From Linum tenue (lineage: Eukaryota > Streptophyta > Magnoliopsida > Malpighiales > Linaceae), in the NCBI GenBank assembly GCA_946122785.1, contig CAMGYJ010000011.1, positions 8,494,001 through 8,558,000 of the forward strand: a DNA stretch of 64,000 nt, given 5' to 3'. A program made the position numbers and the translations under genes. Shown piece after piece: positions 22,574-34,385 of this stretch (positions are counted from its first letter, which is position 1; the number at the start of each line of letters is the position of its first letter). The notes below the pieces were generated by a model. That model did no database searches. It saw nothing but the letters and a program-made list of their open reading frames with translations, and was not told where the DNA came from.

Positions 22574-24158
22574 TGGCTCAATTCCACTGAATAGTTAGTC
22601 AATTAAGCCACCTGCAAAACCTTACTCGAAGCTAGCTATAGCTAAGAACAGGTGAGAGATGTTTGAAAGGTGTAAAGTTGATCGACAAAGGGGAAGATAA
22701 CTTCCTGGTTTGTGAAGCAGTGGTTCTGAAAAGAATTAAGGCTTAAGCCCAATTCTTAAGTCAACCGAAAGCCAAAAGTAAGCCCACTATATTTACCTTC
22801 CTTTAACCTGTACGAAAGATAACTTTTGGTCCAAATTAAGTGACTTAAATGAAACCACTCCTTTTACCAAAACTCAACGTTTTACTAGCTAATCCCAAAC
22901 CTTCTCTTCTTGTTTCTTCGATCAAATTGTACCCTGCAACAAGTCTAACAAAACCAAACGAAGAACAGAGCATAGAACACAACAGCCTAGAACCCAGAAA
23001 CAAATATTGAAATTAAATCAACTCGAGTCATTCATCGATCAAGAGAACTCTCTCTAGGATTTCGATTCGACTTCCTTTCTTCCCGTCAATCACCAGTCGA
23101 ACTCCCCTGCAAAATGAAACACAACAGAGCACACAAACACAAAGGCTGAACAATAGCAGAACTAAAAATTGAAATGAAACACACACACAATTTTTACTTG
23201 GTTTCCAGTATTGGGAGAATAAGAATCCCAATACTGACTACTCCACGGTCAGAGATACGCAGTGCGCGATCTCCGAAGTTTCACTAGTGATTTTACGTTG
23301 AAGTTCTCGAATTTACTGAATTTCTCAAACCCGTTCGATCAGCTCCCCGCTTGATCGAAGCTTACTCTCTATCGGCTACCCAGCTGATAGAAACCCTGAT
23401 ATTTTCCCAATATCAGAACCAGAAATCTCCCCGACTCCTGTGCTGACTTTTCCCTCAAAATCACTCGCAAATCCCCTTTGCACTCTCTGATTTAATTCTG
23501 CCAAAAAGTCTGGTGCTTCCATCTCCCCGAGACTCCTTTTTATACACTCTACATTCTGACCGTTGCCTTGAGTTGTATTTCCATGTTCACCATATACTGA
23601 ATCTACTCAGGAATGGTAAGCTTCTCCTTTTCTTTGAATGCTCCTGATTTGCGAGTCTGTCGTCTAAGGAAAGTTCTTCCTTCCAGCCTGTTGATGATGA
23701 GCTGATCGCTTGTTGATGTGACTGTTGAATGGCCTTCCTTGACTGCCAAGTTGTTTGAGAGGAACCTAGTGTGACTGGTTGGGACTCAGAATTGATGCAG
23801 GATTCATTAGTTGTCGGTATTGATGTTTCTTTCCTTTCTTCTACGATCTTTTGGCTTTTGCACAGCTATGCAAAGCTAACTTCCTATTCATCCAGACTTT
23901 GCATAATCTGCATAATAGGTAAGCTTCTCTTCCTGCAATCTCAATCAACTCATTAGTCTGAATGCTCATTACCAAATGTTGTCATCACAAAGTCAGTCTC
24001 CACATTGAGCACAGTAAGTTAACCAACCTGCCTGTGAAGGGCTTTGTCAACATAAATCATTAGTAAGTCAACTCAATTCTAAGATCACTCAATTTCTCAG
24101 ACACCCAGCCATAATCAACACTAAACTTGTTTTGCTAATGACAAATTTGCTCCTAACA
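22537..24158 (-). repeat. 5' LTR of the minus-strand Copia, about 1.62 kb
   Basis: Plus-strand ends TGTTGGTGCG and CTCCTAACA give TG..CA termini, with the PBS directly on its left. On the minus strand it begins TGTTAGGAGCAAATTTGTC, a beginning typical of large Copia LTRs. Right of it the sequence changes at once to Gypsy integrase tail. The matching 3' LTR is absent on the left side, so the element is incomplete. Confidence 0.8.
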
Positions 24159-25640
24159 TGAAGTTGTACCTCAAGAGCGATGTGGATCCGCTCTTGGAGG
24201 CACCTGCTCCTGCCCCCCGTTGAGTATCCACCATGGGCGTCCAGCTAAAAGATGGTAAAGAAGCGGTTGTGGGGAGGCAACCCCACCACGTTTTTCATTT
24301 ATTTCTTTCGTTTTGAGTCGGATTGTAAACTGGTTTGGTTTTGGTTTGTTTTCTTTTATTTTGGATGATGTATTATTGGGCTGACCATTGGACCTAACAT
24401 ATTGTGTTTGAGTTCTTCTGTTCCCTTTAGCTCTGCTCTGTCCCTGATTGGTCCCCTCTCCAGTCCTCTTCGCTCAGACTAGTCCACTTCCAGTCTCATG
24501 TAGTCCGTGCACAGCGGTAACATCGTTCCCCTTATCTTTCCCTCTTCTCCATTGAGGGCAATGTCGATCTTAAGTGTGGGGGGATGTTTCTCTTTTGACT
24601 GCATTAGATCCGTTTGTGTGCTTGGAGCCTAGTCCACTGTCCGAATTTTTAAATTTGAGGGCTCCAAGTACGTGTTTCCTTGCAAATTTCCTGCTCAGTA
24701 TGCTTTGAATTGACAGTCTCTATAGTAATGTGCATTCTAGGGAGGTAGTGTAGCACTATGGAGGATGTTGAAGTATAAGATTTTTCCTATCTAGCTCTCT
24801 GTTGTGCCAGTTGATTTTGTGAATTAGTGGAGCTAGGACCGTTGAATTCATGTGATAATGGTGACTCTATGTGGATTGTGTTATGGACTCATGTATCAAA
24901 CAGGGTGTTCATGTGGAAAATGAAAAATGCAGTTGGTCCTCCATGTCAAAATCATCAAAATCTTAAACATGGGGTAAGCCCAACGTGTGCGGCACCGTTC
25001 ATTGCCCCAAATCGTGGAAGAGATTTTAGTGATCCTTAGTGGGGTACTCCTACAAGGTGAAGCTAAGCTGTCTCTAGTACAAGTAAAACTTCCACCCGTT
25101 GAACGGTTTGCCTACTTGAGGATGTGTTTTTAAGGGCACGGATATAGCTTCCGAACCCCCATAATTTCATTGACCCTCCACACGAGTTGAGGAAAAGGAG
25201 TTAAAAGAAGTACTCTGGCGAGCGCCAGATGTACAGAAATTGCTCTTGCTCGACTAATAAGGGTCGACCGTGTAAGAGATTGCAGTTGGAACCCCCGCCA
25301 AGTGAATGAAAAAGAAAAAAAAGTAAAATGAAAGTGAAAAAGGGGTTCCAACGGTGAAATGAAGTGAAAAGAGCACCCCGGTACAACGAGGCCTTGGTTG
25401 AGAATGACATGAGTCCCTTTATCCAAGCACTGATTGTCTTACTTCTACTTTTTCTCATGATCCTGGCTTGAGTCTAGTACTCGCATTGAGAGAGATAGGG
25501 AACGTCTTAGAAGACCAGTTGACCTCGTAAGCTGCTATATGATCTAGAAAATCCTCTACCGACGATCGGGGTTGTTTGTTGCTATAGAGGTCTGGAGAGT
25601 TGCATTGGTTTGAGTCAGGTTTGCTTGGGGACAAGCAAAC
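24159..25640 (+). pseudogene. 3' region of a plus-strand Tat element with integrase tail
   Basis: The first bases read KLYLKSDVDPLLEAPAPAPR then stop (about 24223), the end of a Tat integrase C-terminus; everything upstream was cut off by the Copia. What follows is noncoding and matches in reverse complement the 3' part of the minus-strand element around 55709-56510. Shared parts are a PPT-like AAGTGTGGGGGGATG near 24570 and GGGAGGTAGTGTAGCACTATGG near 24740. No ORF-1 is present, unlike in the element at 56818-58090. Confidence 0.75.
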
Positions 25641-25658
25641 GGTTAAGTGTGGGGGAAT
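25641..25658 (+). other. Polypurine tract of the plus-strand Tat element
   Basis: TTAAGTGTGGGGGAATT directly precedes the LTR start at 25659, the priming site for plus-strand DNA. The same tract in reverse complement borders the LTRs at 17695 and 50972. Confidence 0.85.
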
Positions 25659-26911
25659 TTGATAACGATGTAATTGCACATGTTTGCACCCCTAGTTCTC
25701 ATCCGTTTGCCGGGCGTAGTCGTGTATTTTTGGCCCGTTTTACGCCGCGTTGTGCTACTTTGTCATATTTCAGGTTCCAGACGCCGAAGGAAAGGCTAAG
25801 CACGAGTTTCGGGGCATTTGGAAGTCATTCGGTCGAGCTGGGGCCAAAGCACGGGCTGGGCTAAACCAAAACACGGTCGTGTACACAAACAGGCACGCTA
25901 GTGTTTTTATTGTCGAGAGCTGAACTGATGGAAAAGCAAAACACGGGCGAGCAAAACCAAAGCACGGCCGTGCCCTCGATCGTGTTTTGCCCAGGGTCGA
26001 CCTTTTTAGGCAGATTTGAGCCAAAGAGGAAAGGGTTCCGAGTTTTAGAGAGACAGAGCGATTCCTAGAGAGAGAAAGTGACGAACCAGAGTTCCCAAGT
26101 GCCCTAGCTTGATCTTCATCACCATTGGAGCCCAGCTTGAGATTGGAGAAGATCCGATTGAGCGCCAGAAGCAGATTATCATCCTTCACAGTATGGTTTC
26201 CGCATCTGAGCTAGATTTTCCATCTCTCTATATGGAGTAGTTTTCTTATTCATCTGGGTGTGGAGAACCCTAGATTGTATGTTAGGTCTGATTGTATGAA
26301 CCCAAGTACAGATTCTATGATTTGATTATATTCAATTGAGGTTTGAATGATTGAATGGCATGAATCCTGATCAAATTCCTGTTGTTTCTGCTTTAACCTA
26401 GAAGAGAATATCTGCCTAGGTTGATAGAGCACCCTTAATTGAAGGTAGTGAATTGGCGACTTTAGTCGAGGAGCCAATTCACTATTCTGTACCGAATTTA
26501 CTTCGGTAGTAGAGGTTTGGTTCGTTAGGCCTCAATCTGTTTACTCTGGTGGAGGTTAGTCGCCCGCTGGGGACTCAGATTGAGAGGGTCTGGAGACCTT
26601 TAGTCGAGACTTCAGACTGCTTAATAACCTCCCGCAGTATAACTATCATTAAAACTGAACTTGGTAAATTGCAATCCGGCTTAACTGCAGTCTAGGGGGA
26701 ACCATATCCGGGTGACCTCTCTCGACTTGAAACAACCTTCTTGCTTGCTTTACTTGTTTGCTTGTTTGAACGTGCACTAAAGTTTCACCGCTAGATAATA
26801 AGAATTCGCTAAGTAGTCATCACATCTAGGACCCGGGTTGACATTAAAACCCAAACCCCGCTATACTACGCTTTAGGAAGTGGTTACACTTGGCCATTTT
26901 TTAGAGTGACA
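25659..26911 (+). repeat. 3' LTR of the plus-strand Tat element, about 1.25 kb
   Basis: It begins TGATAACGATG after the PPT and probably ends TTAGAGTGACA at 26911; the right boundary is inferred from resemblance to the end of the related minus-strand LTRs (GGTTACACTTGGCCA motif). It contains CACGGTCGTG, CACGGCCGTG and GATCGTG words at 25870-25985, ahead of a leader rich in AGAGAGA. Confidence 0.75.
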
Positions 26912-27779
26912 GTAGGAGTGAGTCAAATAGTCAAACCTGAAATAACCCGGTCAAAACTCGGCATACCCAACGGTTGGCCCGACCAGAACAGGTACTGTGT
27001 CCGAACCTGATCTTGGCTGGGTTTTTGGAATGCGCTGGTGGATCGAAGAGTAAGAAGATTTGAGTTGTGTTCTTCTGAATCTGACGATGACGACTCCTCC
27101 AAAAATCTACTTGCTTCGGCCAACGCCGTCTTCAGCAACAGATTCAGGGGGCCGTCCCCGGGCCACGACCCAGCCCTCCTCTAGATCCACATGTAATATA
27201 GGACGTGTAAATTTTTTATTTTAGGTATTTTTTTGTGTGTTTTTTGGTTTTGTCGGGATACTGCCCAACCCTATTTGCCTCTTTTCAACTACGGCCCAGT
27301 GCTCTACCCTGTTCTGGATCCGCCGCTAGCCGTCGTGACAGAGGAACAGAGGTGCCGCCTAAGGTTGTTATGGGGATATGAAGCGATTAAGGAGGCTAGG
27401 AGTACTGGACAAAAATTGAACGGTTGATTGGATCGACGATGCCAGTGGCAGAAGAAGAAGAATAATGGCAGCGGATAAAACAATGGAAGGGAAGGGCGAT
27501 TGTAGCGGAAAAAATAAGAATACGGGAAGATGGACGATTTTTTATTGAAAAGATATTCAATTCTTTTTAATGCATCAGGATTATGGCTTATGGCTTTTCA
27601 TTATTATAAATTTAATAAAATGATGAGTTTTTCTCTCCAGTGAATATATATTAGAATCAAGAGAACTAATAGTGTTGTTCTTTTGAGAAATAGCAATGGG
27701 ATAAGTGCTGTTAAATTTTTACAATAGTGGGTTGAATTCAAGTGTGAGTTATTCTTTGAGTATAGTGTTATATGTTATA
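26912..27779. other. Spacer between Tat LTR and first Helitron
   Basis: Noncoding as far as can be read. Short frames exist on both strands (27138-26923 minus, 27233-27427 plus) without recognisable domains. The last 200 bp are AT-rich. Confidence 0.5.
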
Positions 27780-28148
27780 TCTATATGTAAGATGGATTTG
27801 ATATAAATTGAAAGAAAGAAACCCGCCGCATGCCCGTGTACTGTACACGCAGACACCTTTTACTGTACAACGTGACTGAGATTTACTGTTTCAAACTGGC
27901 GTGGGCTGGCGTGTGGGCTGGAGTTGGGTGAGGCCTCATTGGGATCTGACGGAGTTTGGGGGCTCGGTCGGGGTGGGACTGGTCGTTGCCTTCTGGTTGC
28001 CCTTCTTTGGGGTCGTTTGGTGGCCCCGACGCGCGTTGGTCATCAGAGATCGATATTTGACTTTGGCCCGAGCGGGCACGCGGATCGAGGGTTTTTCGGT
28101 TACTCTGTGGGTGTTCTGCTGGGTAGGGATCGTTGAGTGGTGGGAGAT

Positions 28149-28384
28149 CTGTCTTTTCTCGCAGACTTCTTCTCTCTCTGGGTACGGCGGAGGCTGCTGA
28201 TGGAGACTGCGCGAAGTTTAGGGAGAGAGAGCAGATGATTTACGAAGCAAAACACGTTGCCCGCGGATCTGGTTAGAGATCCTCTTCTCCCTCTGGCTGT
28301 CTTTTCTCGCAGACTTCTTCCCTCTCTGGGTACGGCGGAGGCTGCTGATGGAGACTGAGCGAAGTTTAGGGAGAGAGAGCAAAT
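28149..28384. repeat. Dispersed duplication of an 85-bp CT-rich segment
   Basis: CTCGCAGACTTCTTCTCTCTCTGG through AGTTTAGGGAGAGAGAGC occurs at about 28157-28232 and again at about 28308-28382, offset near 150 bp, with few differences. It lies in the Helitron ahead of the AN1 fragment. Confidence 0.8.
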
Positions 28385-28624
28385 TCTTTCCCCTTTCTCC
28401 TTCTCACACGATCCCCATCTTCCTCATCTCTCTCTCTTCTCTACCTACTTTCTCTGAACTTTTGGGATGTGAAGAGCCGCCTAAGAACCGGCTAGAATCG
28501 GCCGGAGGAACTTGGACCACCGGTTAATCGCAAGTAACCGCCGGAGTCCATGGTTATCAGGCTATGATTCTCTACGCCTTTACCTGCCGAGCGACCGGTG
28601 GGCAACTGCCATCTAAAGAAGAGG

Positions 28625-28931
28625 TGAGACTCCAGCACAGATAGGTGCGGAGGCGGCCGTGGAGGTTGTTGGCTTGGTGGAGGAGAAGAAGGATGTGGCT
28701 CCGGCGGTGGCGATGCAGGCGAACAGGTGCAGCCAATGCAAGAAGCGTGTGGGGTTGACGGGGTTCAAGTGTAGGTGCGGGATGGTGTTCTGCGGCGGCC
28801 ACCGGTAGACGGACAAGCACAACTGCGGGTTCGATTTCAAAAGCCTGGGGAAAGACCAGATCGCCAGGGCCAATCCGGTCGTTAAGGGAGAGAAGCTCCA
28901 CAAGATCTTTTTTCAGATAATGATTCCCTGA
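28625..28931 (+). pseudogene. C-terminal AN1 zinc finger of a stress-associated protein, captured
   Basis: The plus strand encodes the end of an A20/AN1 stress-associated protein. [20 protein letters not shown], then MVFCGGHR, a stop, [20 protein letters not shown] and [13 protein letters not shown] give the complete AN1 ligand series C-x2-C-x10-C-x-C-x4-C-x2-H-x5-H-x-C. The codon after HR is TAG where the family has tyrosine, so the frame is broken inside the finger. No A20 domain is found upstream. SAP genes are often intronless, so it could have been copied from DNA or from RNA. Within Helitron 1, it is best read as a captured, dead fragment. Confidence 0.85.
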
Positions 28932-29406
28932 TCCCTCTATTTCGCTTCCAGATCTAATGTTACCGTCGTCTCCGCCAGAGATATCAGCGAGGTTCTTCTC
29001 TCTCTCCTCGATGGATCCGATTCATATCTTCTCGACTCTAGCCTGAGGGTTTATAGTGTTACGATTTGATTTATTTGGTCGCAGATTCACTTTTCCATTT
29101 GTTCACCTGTGAACTTACATGCATTTCGTGTGTTTCTAAACACCATTCTCTGTTTTTGAATTTCAGGTTTGTTATGCTCCCACTTGCTGGTGAAAGTTTT
29201 GATTTATGCCCTCCAAGGATGTACATCTGGAATTCAGAACTGTGGTTGGGAGAAGGAACTGAAGTCGTTGGCTCCTAAGAAGAGGCATGGACTCTATGCT
29301 CTCTCATTTCGTTAGGATCTATCATGAGTCTCATCTCTTTATAATCTCTTTTTTCATTTCCTCTGCTTTTCTCAGGGCCGGCGGGAAATCGAAAGAGGGA
29401 ACGAAA

Positions 29407-29756
29407 ATGAGCCGCGGAGCAGAGGAGGTGCCGCCGGCGCCAAGGGCAAGAAGAAGGGAGTCACCTTCACCAGCGACATCGCCTCACTCGAGAAGTTCCT
29501 CCAGGAGCGCATCAAGGTCGGCGGCAAGGCCGAAGCTCTCGGCGACGCAGTCGTCATCACTCGCGAGAAGTCCAAGATCACTGTTACCTCCGATTCCAAC
29601 TTCTCCAAGCGGTACCTGAAGTAGTTGACGAAGAAGTACTTTAAGAAGCACAGTGTCAGGGATTGGCTTCGTGTGATTGCTTCCAACAAGGACCATTCCA
29701 TTTACGAGCTGAGATACTTCAACGTCGCCGAGAACGAAGGCAAGGAGGAAGACTAA
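29407..29756 (+). pseudogene. RPL22: 60S ribosomal protein eL22 (RPL22) pseudogene
   Basis: Starting at ATG 29407 the text gives MSRGA, then after a small frame change [68 protein letters not shown] and [12 protein letters not shown] with a stop at 29756. This is almost all of plant eL22. Defects are an indel in the Gly/Lys-rich start (about 29420-29440), loss of about ten residues between GVTFT and DIASLEKF, and TAG at 29622-29624 replacing tyrosine in RYLKYL. It lies within Helitron 1 downstream of the AN1 fragment. Introns are absent inside this segment; eL22 genes commonly have an intron close to the start, and 'TTTCTCAG' before GGCCGG (29371-29377) looks like that acceptor site, which favours a DNA-level capture. 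Confidence 0.88.
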
Positions 29757-32548
29757 GCGTCTCTCTATAATTGCTTCTGCCCATTCGAGAATCTTAGTTT
29801 TGATTTGCATTTAGGGTTTATGTGAGAGTCTTTAAATTCGTGAGTTTTGCAGAGTTTTTATCAGTTAGACAGTTTGATGGGCAGTAAAACAGTTTGATGG
29901 CGCAAGCTTGACAAGAGCAAAAATTTTTTGTATGCCGACAAGAGGGAAGCATCTTTTGTATATGTTTGATGGGGAGATAATTATTTGATATCTGTGTTTT
30001 CAGGCTGTCTATCCACGGTGAAGAAGAAGAACCATAACAAATGGCAACTAGATTCTCGACGGGGAATCAGAGTTCTGGTGAGGTCTCGAACTCAATTTTT
30101 GTGCCTTTTCGTTTTCATGATATCTAATTGGTGATTCCTTTTCCTTCCCTTGCAATCAGTGATGGTTGAAAAAAAAGGAATTGAAAAGAAGGCAACTATG
30201 ATATCATCATGTAATGACCTTAATTAAGTTCATATATAAGTAGTTTCTGTTTTTGTGATTGAAAGCATCAGTATAAACAAAAACTGGAACTCAATTATGG
30301 GATATAGCTGCTCATACTAGAGTGTTTGATGTATTTGATGAGGTTTTGCATATTTAAGTGGTGTTTTGCAACCTACAGAGGATTGTCGCATCATTGTTGA
30401 TGAAGAAGTTTCTACCTACTGTCTTAAGGCGCAGTGTAGAATGTCAGGAGGATTGGGGGCTTCTATGTTGGCTTCCGGTATTATTTCTTCTCTGTTCCTA
30501 TTGAGATGTTTTTGCTGAGTATTGTTTGGATGGTTCACGGATTTGAAATTCTGTATTGTTTGATGGGTTTTTGTTTTTTAAAGGTGTTTTCCCACCTTTA
30601 CTGGGACGTAAAGATAGAAAGTATGATAAGCTCTACATCTTGACTGAGAGGAACGTTTGGAACTGCCAAAACCAATGACGTCCACAACCACTATTCATCC
30701 CTTCACTATAATTCACAGTTGGACCGTTCCCCGTCATCGTTGCCCATCATTGTCTAGATCAGAGGCACAATATTGGTTCTGAAATTTACGAGGTGGAATT
30801 GATTTTGGCTAGGTATTTGACGGGATGAGAGAAGCTGACCATTACCCATGATATTAAAGACTAGGTATTTGGTCAATCATTCTCTTCTTTCTCAATCTAA
30901 ATTCTATCGAAATTTGAATTGCATGCTTTGTTTTTATATGTTGTTAGCAGGGAAGATGAGGAGTCGACGAAGTAGCGGAGATCCTGCGGGACTACAGGGT
31001 TGAGCCTCATAAATATGAGCCAGTGTAGTGGTTAATGCTCTCTGTAAGAGACCTCAAGCTAGGCTTGCTTTCATGATGCAGTAAGTATTCCCCATGGATT
31101 TTTGTAGGGATTTCTTGGTGAGTCTACGAAAACCATTTGAAACTGTGGATGTGTAGATTTGTTGGCCATTAAGTATTAGACAAAAAGATTGGTGAAGCAC
31201 TTACTGTTTGCCTTTACTTGCGGATTATCGTTTGCCAAATCATGTTATTCGTTCAGTTGATAGTACAATCCAGTCTTTGGAATCTATTGCAACTATCAGG
31301 TGTGTGACTTCATGTTGTACCTGGAAAATTTCCTTCGTTTCTTCTGTTACATGTTGCGTGCTTCCTCCTAGCTTCCACTTAGTTGCTTTTGGTTTGGAAG
31401 ATAGCCTTAGTAGATAAGAAAAATTGAATTGTCCTTAAACATAGCAAGGTGCGAGCAACTGGCAATGTGGCAAGTGCATAAATGGTGATGATCATGATTG
31501 AAAGGATTATTAAGTTCTCACTGATTCTCCTATATAACAATGTTTGATGGATTTACAAGGGACCATGCTGCGGGTGGTTCTTAAGAGGCAGGAATGTGGA
31601 ATTTTATGAGTTCCGAACCTTCAGATTAAATGTTTGTGCACTCAAAGCTATCCTCTTTTTTGTTTTACCATGTAGAGCTTTTGTTATTCTTTTCATTTGG
31701 TGGCAGTGGTTTATAAATTGCTTTTGGATTCTATTTGTGGTGGAGTTATTTGGGGTGCTCAAGAGTACTCTTTATGCTGTCTTAGTCCACTGTAGTTTAT
31801 ACATGAATTGATATGATGAGTATGAGTTTAGACTTGAAGGAAGGGGCCTGAAGAGGATGCTTGAGGACTAAAGGTTTAGTGATCTGCAATTTAATTAAAG
31901 AAGTATGTGGTTATTCATATTATTGATTTTGGTGCAATATTGGGTGAAGCTGTTTGGAATGGCAGCAGGGGCCAACCTCATCTAACATAAGGTTGTATGC
32001 AAGCTGTGCTGGTGTGGGACGAGGGTGAAGAGTAGAAAGATGTAGCGCCAGATGCTGAATAGCAGTTTTAGGATGGAGAGCTTGATAATCGTCTGCATGG
32101 TATGCAGTTGGTGATAAAGTTAGCTTTCTTAGTTATATCACTGTATGACATGAGAGTTGATCTTCTAAGGTTGTATGCAAGTTGAGTTGCAAGTTGGTTT
32201 TTCCCCCTCTGTTTTCCCAGATCTTTTGTAACATACCATTATGATTTCGAATATTTTACTTGATTATTAGAAGAGAACATCAGATTAGCTAAGCTGCTAA
32301 ATTGTGAAACTCAGTTTTGTGTTCTTACCTTGCATCTTTGTACTTATATCTTCTTTTTATTGATATAAATTTTCATTTTTTAAATTTGTCTATATGCCAA
32401 AAAGTACCATCCCCAGTACATTTCATGCGCTGCTATTGTCATGTAATCATCGATGTCATCATTCTTGGTGCAGCAAAGATAATGCTTAGTGTTGGTTGGC
32501 AAACCACGCGGTTCTACATCCCATCAACACTAACGACACATATCCAAG
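29757..32548 (+). other. Helitron interior with unidentified exon-like pieces
   Basis: No protein family recognised. Exon-like pieces bounded by AG and GT occur at about 30039-30077 (ATGGCAACTAGATTCTCG, reading MATRFSTGNQSS), 30378-30478 and 30585-30677 (frame with LLGRKDRKYDKLYILTERNVW). They could be parts of one captured gene, but no identity or function can be given. The rest is AT-rich. Confidence 0.35.
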
Positions 32549-33560
32549 TAGGGGTGTTAATCGGTCGCCGGTTACTCGGTTAAACCGAAAACCGCCCCGA
32601 AAACCGCGGTTAATCGGTTCAACCGAAACCGATTATTTGTGTTCGGTGTCGGCGTCGGTTGCCATTTTCAGGCGATATCCATAACCGGAGACCGACGGTT
32701 GCTAACCGAGAAAACTCGGTGCACCGATAAGTAACCGTCGAATGAAATAGAGGCTAAAGACACACCCTCTGCTCCGCCCCATCCAGAAGCTTCTCGACCT
32801 CTACCATATCTGGCCTCCCACCTCGTCCTTCAATCTCGACATCGGCATCCCAATCTCCCCAATCCCAACCTCGGCGCCCCAATCAGACATGCACCACACA
32901 ATATTTCACTCTGATTCTCCGCCGAAGTTGTCGCCTCCGTCGATTAGAAGGTGGAGACAATCGAGACCCATCAAACGAAGGAAAAGAGGGTCGATGCCCG
33001 TGAAGATTGAGTGCAAATCGCCGCCGTCGTCCCTGCCTTCTTCAGCCTTGGAGGTGGACGAGAACTGGAAAGATTCGAAGCCTCCACCTTCGACGACTCT
33101 TTCTCTTTGTCATCTGCCGCCGACTCTAGATTCGCCGCTACCATGTCCTTCTTCCCCTTCCTAGGTCAACGTCGGTTGTCTCCCTGCCTTCCAGATCGGA
33201 GATTGAGGGGCTTTAGATGGTCAGAGAGAGAGAGAGGAGGAGGGGGAGAGAGAGAGAGGGATTTGGGGAAGGTAGAGATCGCAGATTGAGAAGGAGAGGG
33301 AGAGTGAGAAGGATTTGCGGGAGAGGAATAATAATAGGCCCTCAAATCTCAATCCCCAAATTGACAATTATATATTTATATTCACTTTTTGCGGTTTCAC
33401 GGTTTGCGGACTAACCGCACCGACGATTGCGGTTTCGGTGTCGGATAACCGACCGTGGGTATCGGTGTCGGCTTCGGTTGGGAGTTTGGGTTGCTAATTG
33501 ACTGCGGTTAACCGCCCTGTCGGTTCGGTTAAATCGTAACCGAACCGATTATCACCCCTA
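32549..33560. mobile_element. Non-autonomous hAT element, 1012 bp, nested in Helitron 1
   Basis: Termini TAGGGGTGTTAATCGGT and, inverted, TAGGGGTGATAATCGGT. Flanks TATCCAAG (32541-32548) and TATCCAAC (33561-33568) match at 7 of 8. Sub-terminal regions are full of AACCGA/TCGGTT words. The interior (32740-33340) is CT- then GA-rich and resembles a 5' leader plus short frame (about 32889-33164) with no recognised domain. Confidence 0.88.
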
Positions 33561-33572
33561 TATCCAACGTAC

Positions 33573-33601
33573 CCCGCGGCAGAGCGCGGGCTAATTCCTA
33601 G
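33573..33601 (+). other. Helitron 1 3' terminal hairpin and CTAG end
   Basis: Six-base-pair perfect stem CCCGCG/CGCGGG with loop GCAGAG, seven bases before CTAG-T. Helitrons typically end in a GC-rich hairpin followed by CTRR. Confidence 0.85.
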
Positions 33602-34046
33602 TATATATATATATATATATATATAGAGGTATATATATTGAAAAAAGAAAACCCCCCGCAGAGGCAATTCCTGTGCACCAAGAGACGTTTTACTGTACAT
33701 GCAGACTCATAACAACTGTTTCGACTCGGATTGGGCTACGGTGTTGGTGGGTTTATGGTGAGGCCTCATTGGAAATCGAATGGAGTTGGATAGCTTGGTT
33801 GTGATGGAACTGGTGGTCTTATGGTTTCGTGAATTAGTTGCTTGGGTATCCTCTATCACGTTGGCCACAAGTGGGCTCAGTGTTCCCGATGTTAGCTTTG
33901 GCCCCTTCGATTTCCGGGCGGTTGTGTCAGAGGGCCTGGGTGGGCAGGGGGCTTTTCAGTCTTCAGAGATGGAGAAACTGACCTGCTTATCAGAGGGTAG
34001 AGTTTTGGAGGTGTGAGGCGACTGGGGTCACTCATTGAAAGTTGAA

Positions 34047-34385
34047 ACAGTTAGAGAGCCTTGGGAGCTGTCTCTGTTGAGTTTGCAGTTGAAAAGAGAG
34101 GTACTACTTTCTATTGGGTGGTAGATAGAGTTCCACGTTTATCTTTTCTTTCATCAGTCTTTTCCTTTACTTTATTGAGCCCTATTATCTCACTTGGTCA
34201 TCACAGATCTCTCTTACAGTTAGAGAGCCTTGGGAGCTGTCTCTGTTGAGTTTGCAGTTGAAAAGAGAGGTACTACTTTCTATTGGGTGGTAGATAGAGT
34301 TCCACGTTTATCTTTTCTTTCATCAGTCTTTTCCTTTACTTTATTGAGCCCTATTATCTCACTTGGTCATCACAGATCTCTCTCA
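34047..34385 (+). repeat. 169-bp tandem duplication in Helitron 2
   Basis: CAGTTAGAGAGCC starts at 34048 and again at 34217, and both copies run to CATCACAGATCTCTCT with no differences noticed. The unit contains GT- and AG-bounded CT-rich sequence and no recognised gene. Confidence 0.92.

Larger units (their letters stand above)
27780..33601 (+). mobile_element. Non-autonomous Helitron 1, about 5.8 kb, with gene fragments
   Basis: The 3' end is diagnostic: hairpin CCCGCG-GCAGAG-CGCGGG at 33573-33590, then CTAG at 33598-33601 before a T. The proposed 5' end is TCTATATG at 27780, placed because the next 100 bp (AAAGAAACCCGCCGC, TTTTACTGTAC, GTGAGGCCTCATTGG) match the beginning of Helitron 2 at 33630-33770. 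No Rep/helicase is encoded. It carries a broken AN1 gene, a broken eL22 gene, unidentified exon-like pieces and a nested hAT element. The 3' end is well supported, the 5' end less so. Confidence 0.75.

Noticed and set aside
27901..28200. 99-residue Trp/Val-rich frame at the Helitron start
   Set aside because: It coincides with the conserved Helitron 5' segment, which has no comparable open frame in Helitron 2.
32889..33414. Frames 32889-33164 and 33011-33289 as a gene
   Set aside because: They lie inside a non-autonomous hAT element, overlap one another in different frames, and show no domain.
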